A stretch of DNA of 64,000 nt from Bacteroidales bacterium (lineage in GTDB: Bacteria; Bacteroidota; Bacteroidia; Bacteroidales; P3). Location of the stretch: assembly GCA_017559135.1 (NCBI GenBank), contig JAFYSZ010000001.1:248001-312000 (forward strand), read 5' to 3'. A model generated the notes under the pieces. That model worked only from the letters and a program-made list of their open reading frames with translations, did no database searches and was not told where the DNA came from. Both the position numbers and the translations under genes were made by a program. Every line of letters starts with the position of its first letter. Positions within the stretch are counted from its first letter, which is position 1. Of this stretch, positions 32,431 to 40,060 are shown in pieces.

Positions 32431-33285
32431 ATGGGAGATAAAATTTTTAAAATAATATTATTCATAACAGCATTGATAATACCACTTATTTGCGGTGGTA
32501 TTGTCTATGCTCTTGTTACCGATGCCTATCAAGCATTTGATTATTTCGGTTTCTTTAATTTTCTAACCTCTACCGATTGGAATTACACCGAAGGACAAGA
32601 ACAATATGGAGCAATGCCTTTTATAATAGGTACTTTAATGACAACTTTTTTAGCTCTTTTATTTTGCATTCCATTCTCTTTACCTGTGGCTTTGTTTTGT
32701 GGAGAATATTTCAAAGGAAGAAAGATTGCTTCTATCCTTAGCACTGTTGTAGATTTATTAGCTGGCATTCCTTCAATTATTTATGGGCTTTGGGGATTTT
32801 TTTCTTTGCGTCCGTTAATTATTTCTTTGAATATTTCCCCTCAGGGTTCGAGTATTTTAACCGCCTCTTTGGTATTGGCAATTATGATAGTGCCTTATGC
32901 AGCTTCTTTAAGTTCGGAATTTATCAAAATGATTCCTGACGATATTAAAGAGAGTGCTTATAGCCTTGGAGCAACACGTTGGGAAATCATTCATAAACTA
33001 TTCTTTCCTATTGCTGGCTCTGGAATATTTTCTTCTTATATCTTAGCTATTGGAAGGGCTCTTGGAGAAACCATGACGGTAACAATGTTGATTGGAAACA
33101 CAAATGCAATTCCTACTTCTATAACTTCTACAGGTAATTCAATGGCTTCAATCATTGCTAACCAATTTGGAGAGGCTGATGGTTTACGTCTTTCATCTCT
33201 TATTGCAATAGCCTTAATCCTCTTTTTGATTACAGCCATTATAAATATGATAGGAAAAATAATGATCAAACATTCACGAATTTAA
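32431..33285 (+). CDS. pstC: Phosphate ABC transporter permease PstC
   Basis: A 284-residue inner-membrane permease with six spans. After the second span it has the EAA-type coupling signature ESAYSLGATRWEIIHKLFFP, preceded by LAGIPSIIYGLWGF and followed by AIGRALGETMTVTMLIG. The 10-bp and 11-bp gaps to pstS and pstA mark a single operon. It pairs with PstA to form the phosphate channel. Confidence 0.96.
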   Translation: MGDKIFKIILFITALIIPLICGGIVYALVTDAYQAFDYFGFFNFLTSTDWNYTEGQEQYGAMPFIIGTLMTTFLALLFCIPFSLPVALFCGEYFKGRKIASILSTVVDLLAGIPSIIYGLWGFFSLRPLIISLNISPQGSSILTASLVLAIMIVPYAASLSSEFIKMIPDDIKESAYSLGATRWEIIHKLFFPIAGSGIFSSYILAIGRALGETMTVTMLIGNTNAIPTSITSTGNSMASIIANQFGEADGLRLSSLIAIALILFLITAIINMIGKIMIKHSRI

Positions 33286-33296
33286 TTACAGAACAA

Positions 33297-34166
33297 ATGA
33301 AATCAAACCTTAATATCAAACAAAGATTCTTTAAAGACCGTTCTATTTTTGTGATAGTATGTGTTTTTTCCTTGCTTAGCTCAATACCTTTGATTGCAAT
33401 CTTAGGAGAAGTTTTTGTAAAAGGAATTAGTCAGTTTAGTTTATCCTTTTTTACCCTTCCTACTCCAACCGCATATAAAGTATTGAAAGCAGTAGAACAA
33501 GGCTTACCTATCCCAGGTGGTATTGCAAACGGAATAATTGGCAGTATGATAATGCTTCTTATAGCATCAGCAGTTGCAATCCCTTTGGGCATATTGTGTG
33601 GAGCCTATATAGCAGACAATAGTAAACAACGCTTTGCTAAATTTGTAAGTTACCTAACCGATCTCTTACAAGGAACACCCTCTGTTATTATAGGAATTAT
33701 CACCTACATTTGGATAGTAATACCAATGAAGACTTACTCAGCCTTAGCAGGTAGTATAGCCTTATGTATTATGATGCTACCTCTCATAATCCGTTCAACA
33801 GAAGAAACGCTCAGAATACTACCTTCCTCACTCAAAGAAGCGGGATTAGCCTTAGGAGCAAACAAAGCAAAACTTATGCTAAAAGTTCAACTTCCCTCAG
33901 CCTTTGGAGGAATATTCACAGGAATACTCTTAGCAATATCAAGAGTCATTGGAGAAACAGCGCCACTTATGTTTACCGCACTTGGTTGCTCATTCATACG
34001 ACTATCTCTTGACAAACCAATTTCAGCAGTGCCTTTATTGATATGGGAATTTTTCAACGACCCTTACCAACAAGAATTGATATGGGGCGCATCGCTTTTC
34101 TTATTAACCTTTGTTTTAACCCTTAACCTTTTATCAAAATATTTAACACGAAAATGGAAAAAATAA
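33297..34166 (+). CDS. pstA: Phosphate ABC transporter permease PstA
   Basis: A 289-residue permease, the partner of PstC, with the same layout: GTPSVIIGIITYIWIV, the coupling loop SSLKEAGLALGANKAKLMLKV, and AISRVIGETAPLMFTALG. The end overlaps pstB by 13 bp, consistent with translational coupling. Confidence 0.96.
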   Translation: MKSNLNIKQRFFKDRSIFVIVCVFSLLSSIPLIAILGEVFVKGISQFSLSFFTLPTPTAYKVLKAVEQGLPIPGGIANGIIGSMIMLLIASAVAIPLGILCGAYIADNSKQRFAKFVSYLTDLLQGTPSVIIGIITYIWIVIPMKTYSALAGSIALCIMMLPLIIRSTEETLRILPSSLKEAGLALGANKAKLMLKVQLPSAFGGIFTGILLAISRVIGETAPLMFTALGCSFIRLSLDKPISAVPLLIWEFFNDPYQQELIWGASLFLLTFVLTLNLLSKYLTRKWKK

Positions 34167-34921
34167 ACACAATATTAGAATTTAACAAAACCTGCGTTTC
34201 ATACACCCAACAAACAATGGCAGTAAAGTATGTAACAGCACAAATAGAGAAAAACAGCATTACTTCAATTATGGGACCTTCTGGCTGTGGAAAAAGTACA
34301 CTTTTAAGAGCTGTAAACCTAATGCACAAACTCTATCCCAATATAAGAGTAGAAGGAGAAATACTACTAAATGGAGAAAACATACTCTCAATGAATCCTA
34401 TCGAAGTAAGACGCAATATAGGAATGGTATTTCAACGTCCAACACCCTTTCCAACAATGAGCATCAAAGAAAACATTCTTTCAGGCTTTACACTAAACAG
34501 CATACGCTTAGACAAATATCAAAAAGAAGAAATAGTAGAACAAACCCTCAAAAGCGTATCACTATGGGAAGAAGTAAAAGACGTATTAAACAAAAAAGGC
34601 ACTTTCCTATCAGGCGGACAACAACAACGCCTTTGCATAGCAAGAGCCTTAGCTTTAAAACCACAAATCCTACTTATGGACGAACCAACCTCAGCTCTTG
34701 ACCCTATTGCAACCAAACACATAGAAGACCTCTTAATTGAACTACAAAAAGACGTAACCATACTAATTGTAACACATAATATGGGACAAGCAAAACGCAT
34801 CTCAAAACATTCAATGTTTATGTATTTAGGAGAAATGGTAGAATACGACCTAACAGAAAATATGTTCACAAACCCAAAAGACGAAAGAACAAAAGCCTAC
34901 CTTACAGGACAGATGGGATAA
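34154..34921 (+). CDS. pstB: Phosphate ABC transporter ATP-binding protein PstB
   Basis: A 255-residue ATPase with Walker A GPSGCGKST (about 43), the PstB-typical Q-loop VFQRPTPFPTMSI, ABC signature LSGGQQQRLCIARALA, Walker B ILLMDEPTSALDP and H-loop VTHNMGQA. It powers the PstCA channel. No phoU follows, although many pst operons end with it; in this genome phoU must lie elsewhere or be absent. Confidence 0.97.
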   Translation: MEKINTILEFNKTCVSYTQQTMAVKYVTAQIEKNSITSIMGPSGCGKSTLLRAVNLMHKLYPNIRVEGEILLNGENILSMNPIEVRRNIGMVFQRPTPFPTMSIKENILSGFTLNSIRLDKYQKEEIVEQTLKSVSLWEEVKDVLNKKGTFLSGGQQQRLCIARALALKPQILLMDEPTSALDPIATKHIEDLLIELQKDVTILIVTHNMGQAKRISKHSMFMYLGEMVEYDLTENMFTNPKDERTKAYLTGQMG

Positions 34922-34980
34922 AATCATTTGCGAAAATCAAAAAAAAATAAGACCTTTGCAAAAATAAAAACAAAAAGCAA

Positions 34981-36672
34981 ATGAAAAAGACAAGCGTAAT
35001 CATAGCACTTTTAAGCCTTAGTTTAAATCTTAGTGCACAAAAACACGAATTAACCTATCAATCCTACACCAAAGATGTAGCCAAACAAGACACAAGTCTA
35101 ACGATAATCTATCGCAATCAAGACGAAATCTCAATCCAAGGCAATGAAGACCTAATGCAATTCAACCCAATCCAAGGCCTTGCCCACGAAACCCTCTACA
35201 TCAACTATGCGACCAAAAACCTTTATCGTCAATTAGAATACCAAAACTCTGAGGCCTACCTTGCAACCAGCACCATTCCCGATAACACCTTAGAGATAGA
35301 AGGAGAAGAAGAAGTAAACGGCTATAAATGCAAAAAATACCGCACCTCTATCAACTCCAACACCATAGAACTATGGGTAACAGAAGACTTAAAGATGAAT
35401 GCCACACCAATCCTACAATTTGCCAACCTACCCGGAGTACTAATCAAGTTTCAACGCAATGGAAGTAGCATAACAGAACTAAGCACCATAAAACCCCTAA
35501 ACAAAAAAGCCAAAATCAACACCCAACCCCTTGCAAACGCAACACAAGTAACATTTAGAGAACTGGACCAAATAGAAAAAGACAAAAAAGTAATCACCAC
35601 ACACATTTTCAACAAACAACGCATACATTGGGGCGACACAACTCATCACCAAGGCTCAATGCCATTTGATACAACCATTCACTTTGCAGGCGGTACTCTT
35701 ATTCTAAAACGCATAAACCTACAAGTTCTACCCGAACACTACCAACTCTTTGCCGAACTCACAACCCAATCCTCAGGAGATGCATACGACCGCACAGGAA
35801 GTATCTTTATCATACCACAAGACAGCATAACTCTATACGATGCCCTCACAAAAGGCATAGAAAACATTCCCTACTTTACCAGCAAAAAAGAAAACAAATA
35901 CCAAGGAATGATAGCCACTCCTCATTATAGTCCCGTAGTAGAACTAATACGCTTTTTCACCCCGTTTGGAGTAGGTCATTTCAACGACAGAGTACAAATA
36001 GATGGCTTAGAATGGCAAGAAGAAGTCTATTACAAACAAGAAATCACCGACCTAAAACCATTCCTGCAAGGCGATGTTTTAATCGGAGCCTTTATAGGTA
36101 ACTATGACGGAGGTGGACACTTGCTTTCCTTAGACCTAAAAGCCTATCCGGGCGACTATGTAAACCAAATCACTCCACAAAGACAATGGACTCTACCCCT
36201 ATTCAACACTTGCAACGTAATGGAAATGGCAGGACAAAACTACCCACACTTTTTTGACACCGACACCCTATCAGTAACCTTTGAAATCCCAGAAGGCGTA
36301 AACAAACTCAAACTACGCTACATCTCAACAGGCCATGGCGGTTGGGGCGGAGGCGATGAATTTAATCCAAAGCCTAACAACATAATCATAGACGATACAA
36401 TAATTTATCAATACACACCTTGGAGAGAAGACTGTGGAAGATATAGAGAATGGAATCCTGTGTCTGGCAACTTTTGGAACGGACTTTCTTCTTCTGATCT
36501 CTCACGCTCAGGCTGGTGTCCCGGCACAGCAACTCAACCAACCTATATATATCTTGATGAATTAACACCGGGCAAACACACAATCAAAGTAGCAATCCCA
36601 CAAGGAAAAGCAGAAGGTGGTAGTTTTAGTGCGTGGAGCGTATCTGGCGTATTGATAGGAGATAAGAAATAA
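34981..36672 (+). CDS. GLPGLI-type domain fused to a PNGase F-like peptide-N-glycosidase domain
   Basis: A 563-residue exported protein (signal peptide to about residue 20). Residues 20-175 resemble the GLPGLI family of Bacteroidota: VNGYKCKKYRT, ELWVTEDL, and the namesake segment FANLPGVLIKF. From about 235 it follows PNGase F. DAYDRTGSIFII (Asp 270) matches the EWDR segment with catalytic Asp60, GGGDEFNPKPNNIIID (Glu 460) matches the segment with Glu206, and RSGWCPGTA is nearly identical to RAGWCPGMA of PNGase F. The equivalent of Glu118 is not clear. This suggests release of N-glycans from glycoproteins in the periplasm or outside. The only upstream box, GACCTTTG at 34951, is imperfect. 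Confidence 0.82.
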   Translation: MKKTSVIIALLSLSLNLSAQKHELTYQSYTKDVAKQDTSLTIIYRNQDEISIQGNEDLMQFNPIQGLAHETLYINYATKNLYRQLEYQNSEAYLATSTIPDNTLEIEGEEEVNGYKCKKYRTSINSNTIELWVTEDLKMNATPILQFANLPGVLIKFQRNGSSITELSTIKPLNKKAKINTQPLANATQVTFRELDQIEKDKKVITTHIFNKQRIHWGDTTHHQGSMPFDTTIHFAGGTLILKRINLQVLPEHYQLFAELTTQSSGDAYDRTGSIFIIPQDSITLYDALTKGIENIPYFTSKKENKYQGMIATPHYSPVVELIRFFTPFGVGHFNDRVQIDGLEWQEEVYYKQEITDLKPFLQGDVLIGAFIGNYDGGGHLLSLDLKAYPGDYVNQITPQRQWTLPLFNTCNVMEMAGQNYPHFFDTDTLSVTFEIPEGVNKLKLRYISTGHGGWGGGDEFNPKPNNIIIDDTIIYQYTPWREDCGRYREWNPVSGNFWNGLSSSDLSRSGWCPGTATQPTYIYLDELTPGKHTIKVAIPQGKAEGGSFSAWSVSGVLIGDKK

Positions 36673-36681
36673 GAAAAAAAT

Positions 36682-36765
36682 ACAAAGAAATATTTTTCTA
36701 AAACAAAGAAATATTTTAATAACTCTATGAAAAAAAATAAAATTTCATAGAGTTATTTTTATCTA
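36682..36765. repeat. 21-bp tandem AT-rich element, locus D (4 units)
   Basis: Units start at 36682 (ACAAAG), 36703 (ACAAAG), 36724 (TCTATG) and 36745 (TCATAG), all exactly 21 bp apart. The array fills the gap between two converging genes. Its last two units form the arms of a terminator hairpin, because TCTATG and TCATAG are nearly reverse complements. Confidence 0.8.
36718..36757. terminator. Bidirectional hairpin between the PNGase-like gene and the helicase
   Basis: A 15-bp perfect stem, AATAACTCTATGAAA (36718-36732) with TTTCATAGAGTTATT (36743-36757), 10-nt loop, T-rich on both exits. It is built from repeat units of locus D. Confidence 0.75.
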
Positions 36766-39700
36766 AGCCTTAGATAGGTGTGTTATGATTATCATTAGTA
36801 TTTCTCGTCCGTAGTATTCCCAATATTTTTCTCCAAATCCATGAATATCCATTATCTCTTCGTAGGTTGTTGGTCGATTTGTTGATAGTTGTACAAGGAT
36901 TTGATTTGTTAGTACAGGAGCATTTTCTTTTTTGTATTTGTTTTTATATCTGTATAGTTTGTCAAATAAGGTTAGGTCAGTAAGTAAATTATCAAATGAA
37001 TCTACGGCTATTTTTATTACTTGGTTATTGAGATATATGTCTTTGTAACTGATTTCGTTTATTGTTTGTGGTATTCTTTCTGCTATTGGTTGAGAATTTG
37101 TTTGAGGCTCTGACTTTTTTTCTTGGGCGTATGATTGTTTTTGTTCCGATTCATCAATGACTCCAAAGTTGTCATTTTGCCAAAATTTGTATTGTGTTTT
37201 ATTTATTGAACGATTACAACCTGAATTGTCTGCTTTGTAATTTGTACAACCTAAGAAATAGTGATTTTTATTGTTTTTTACTACTAAGTAACCGTCTTTA
37301 CACCAATCGCATTTGTGGATTGAGAGTTCTTTTTCTCTTTTGTCATTTGTCATAAATCCACAGATTTCTTGGTCGTTTGTGCATATCCATAGTTTTAGTC
37401 CATAGTTTTTATTCCATTTTAGTTGCATTGGGTAGCCGCATTTTGGACATCTGTTTTTTATTTCGTCATTGTCGGTAGTTAATGAGGATAATTCTCCGTT
37501 TAGTGTTACGTTTGGATAGTTATGTGGTTCGTTTAGTAGTTCTTTTATAAATTCTGATGGTTTGTGTTTTGGTGTTATTATGAATACTCTGTTTTTTGTT
37601 CGGGTTAGTGCTACATAAAATAATCTTCTTTCTTCGGCATAGTTGTAGGAGTCATCGTATGATACTACGAGTTTGAGTATTGGGTCGTCTTCTACTTTTG
37701 ATGGAAATCCATAGATATTGTCTTTTGCATTTATTATTATGACATTTTCCGCACTTAGTCCTTTTGAACTATGTGCTGTCATAAAGTTGAGTTTTACTTT
37801 TGCTCCGTATTTGCTTGAAAATACGTTTCCGCTTTTCTCATCATAACTAAATTGATTGGATTTACACATATTTCTTGCGTCAAAGCCGTATCTGCCAATC
37901 AATAGGATAGAGGGTATGTTGTTTTTGTTTTCTACGGAATTGTATTTTATGATTTGTGCTATTGCTTCGTTTATTGCTGCTCCTATATTGTCATAAATTC
38001 CTCCTTTTGCTTTGTTTTTGTTTGAAGAAAATTTGTCTTCATAACTTTGAATATAGACAGGGTTTTCTATTCTTTTTGGAGAAATTAATGCTTTCTTTAT
38101 TTGTTTAGAGTTTTTTTGTATGAAGTTGCCTGCAATGTTTATTATTTCTTGTGCATTTCGGTAAGTTTTAGTTATTTTTAGTTCTGTGCCATAGCCTACT
38201 TCTTTACAAAATTGTGTGAATAAAGTAAGTACTGAGCCACTGAAAGCATAAATAGATTGCCAATCGTCTCCAACTGCCATTATCTTTGCGTTACATAATT
38301 GGCTTAGTTCTTTTATTAGGTTATATCTTTGTCTTGATATGTCTTGGTATTCATCTACTATTATGTATTTGAAGTCTATTTTTTCTTTTGATAGTTGTTT
38401 GTTTTTTATTATTTGAGCAGAGTTATTTATCATATCTTGAAAATCGATACAATTTTGTTCTTTTAAGTTTTTTTGGTATTCAAGATAGCAGACTTCGCAT
38501 ATTTCTAAGAAGAGTTGTGTTCTTGGATTGTTTATTTTTTGTTTAAATTCACTGAATTTTTGAAGTGTATATCCTTGTGTTTTGAAATTACTGATAAATG
38601 TACAAATAAACCAAGTTAGTTTGGTGATGTATTTGTTTTCTTGTATATCTATAAGTTGTTGATAGACTTCTACCGAGTTGCGTTTCTTTAATTCGTATCC
38701 TCTTTTTAAGAGTTCTTCTTCAAGATGAACAAGGGTAGGGCGGTTATCTTTGTATTTTGAGAATGTGTAGATTAAATCGGTTTTGTGTTTTCGGTGTAAT
38801 TTTATTTTATTATTTACAAAGGTTTTGTATTTTTCTAATTCTTCTTGGGTGTATCTGCTGTTTTGTCCTTCTTCTGTGATTCCAAAGTGTTCTATGTAAG
38901 TAGTCTTTTCTCCTTGTTTTATGATAAAATCGGGAGTGTAGGGTTTTCTCGAATCGAGTACTCGGTATTGATAAATAGGTTCGTATTCGTATTCTATTTG
39001 ATTCATATATAAGAAGTTTGCAATCATAACTTCTTCTGCTGAACGTAGGTTTTCGTTTCTTAATGTTTGTTTAAGATTGCTTTTTAGTGTAGAAAAATCA
39101 CTATTGGCTAAGAATTTTAAATATTCATTAGTGTTGTTGATTTCACATGGTGCTGAAATGTAAGAAGCAAAAAAGAGTATGAGTTTGTTAACTATGGTAG
39201 AATCTTTTATGATTTTTGTTTTCAGATAGTTATTTATGATATTATACATAAATCCGCCTTCTACAACTCTTTTTTGTTCAGTTTCGCTTTGTCGTAATAT
39301 AGAATAGCCGACTGAATGAAAGGTGCTTATTATTGCGGGTATTTGTAAATTATGGTTTATTCGGTTTTTTAATTCATCAACTGCTTTATTAGTAAATGAA
39401 ATTACTAAGATTTGTGAGGGTTTTATGTTTTGTTTTTCGGTTAGATATTTTACTTTGGCTGCTATTGTGGTTGTTTTTCCGGCTCCTGCTCCTGCTATGA
39501 CAAGTGTATGGTCCTCATCGGAAAGGATTACTCGTCTTTGTTCTTCGTCAAGCATTATAGCAGAATCACAATCTTTTAAAATAGTATCAAGATATGTTTT
39601 TTCTGAATTTAAATGTCTTTGTAGAAATTCTTCATTGTGGGCTTTTATTGTAGGGGATTCTTTTTTTAAATCTTGTATTTCTTTGTATAAATTTGAAAAA

Positions 39701-39981
39701 CGATTGATTTCTGAAATTTTTATCTTGTATTTTTTTGAGAAATCGCTTATTAAATTGTTGTTATAAATAGGTAGGAGAGAGTTGTATAATTCTTTGTATT
39801 CTGTAATAAGGTCTTTGTAATCGTTTCTTGAAATGAATTTATCTTGTTTTAGTAATTCATCTATTTTATTGTTGAATACGAAAATACCTGAATATAATTT
39901 ATGGGTTATTTTGTTAGAAGAAATAAGGTTTTCTTCGTTTTGTGAGGTCTTCTTCTTTTTAAAGAAATCGAATAATCCCAT
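36763..39981 (-). CDS. UvrD/Rep-superfamily helicase (helicase IV-like) with nuclease-like insert, zinc ribbons and HRDC-like tail
   Basis: A 1072-residue SF1A helicase. Motifs: Walker A AGAGAGKTTT (about 165), FTNKAVDEL, TFHSVGYSIL, Walker B IVDEYQDI (about 540), motif III GDDWQSIYAFSGS, MTAHSSKGL and ALTRTKNRVF. Residues about 317-370 insert EVMIANFLY, YTPDFII and TYIEHFG, resembling the PD-(D/E)XK-like insert of HelD-type helicases. Two four-cysteine zinc ribbons (CPKCG...C...C and CDWC...C...C, about 845-925) resemble topoisomerase IA ribbons. The last 65 residues resemble an HRDC domain. It probably unwinds and processes DNA in repair; a defence role is also possible. No clear promoter box is visible. 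Confidence 0.88.
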   Translation of the reverse strand: MGLFDFFKKKKTSQNEENLISSNKITHKLYSGIFVFNNKIDELLKQDKFISRNDYKDLITEYKELYNSLLPIYNNNLISDFSKKYKIKISEINRFSNLYKEIQDLKKESPTIKAHNEEFLQRHLNSEKTYLDTILKDCDSAIMLDEEQRRVILSDEDHTLVIAGAGAGKTTTIAAKVKYLTEKQNIKPSQILVISFTNKAVDELKNRINHNLQIPAIISTFHSVGYSILRQSETEQKRVVEGGFMYNIINNYLKTKIIKDSTIVNKLILFFASYISAPCEINNTNEYLKFLANSDFSTLKSNLKQTLRNENLRSAEEVMIANFLYMNQIEYEYEPIYQYRVLDSRKPYTPDFIIKQGEKTTYIEHFGITEEGQNSRYTQEELEKYKTFVNNKIKLHRKHKTDLIYTFSKYKDNRPTLVHLEEELLKRGYELKKRNSVEVYQQLIDIQENKYITKLTWFICTFISNFKTQGYTLQKFSEFKQKINNPRTQLFLEICEVCYLEYQKNLKEQNCIDFQDMINNSAQIIKNKQLSKEKIDFKYIIVDEYQDISRQRYNLIKELSQLCNAKIMAVGDDWQSIYAFSGSVLTLFTQFCKEVGYGTELKITKTYRNAQEIINIAGNFIQKNSKQIKKALISPKRIENPVYIQSYEDKFSSNKNKAKGGIYDNIGAAINEAIAQIIKYNSVENKNNIPSILLIGRYGFDARNMCKSNQFSYDEKSGNVFSSKYGAKVKLNFMTAHSSKGLSAENVIIINAKDNIYGFPSKVEDDPILKLVVSYDDSYNYAEERRLFYVALTRTKNRVFIITPKHKPSEFIKELLNEPHNYPNVTLNGELSSLTTDNDEIKNRCPKCGYPMQLKWNKNYGLKLWICTNDQEICGFMTNDKREKELSIHKCDWCKDGYLVVKNNKNHYFLGCTNYKADNSGCNRSINKTQYKFWQNDNFGVIDESEQKQSYAQEKKSEPQTNSQPIAERIPQTINEISYKDIYLNNQVIKIAVDSFDNLLTDLTLFDKLYRYKNKYKKENAPVLTNQILVQLSTNRPTTYEEIMDIHGFGEKYWEYYGREILMIIITHLSKA

Positions 39982-40000
39982 ATTTTATTTTTAATTTGAG

Positions 40001-40034
40001 AAAAAGCGGAGTATTTTTTTGTTATACTCCGCTT
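40001..40034 (-). terminator. Rho-independent terminator of gcvP
   Basis: An 11-bp perfect stem, AAGCGGAGTAT (40004-40014) with ATACTCCGCTT (40024-40034), 9-nt loop, followed on the minus strand by a U-tract from 40001-40005. It ends the fabD-nitroreductase-gcvP transcript. Confidence 0.87.
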
Positions 40035-40060
40035 AGTTTATTGTATTTATTGTCTTAGAT

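Noticed and set aside
34951..34958. Promoter box of the PNGase-like gene
   Set aside because: GACCTTTG lacks the leading TA of TAnnTTTG, so it is mentioned only with the gene and not listed as a promoter.
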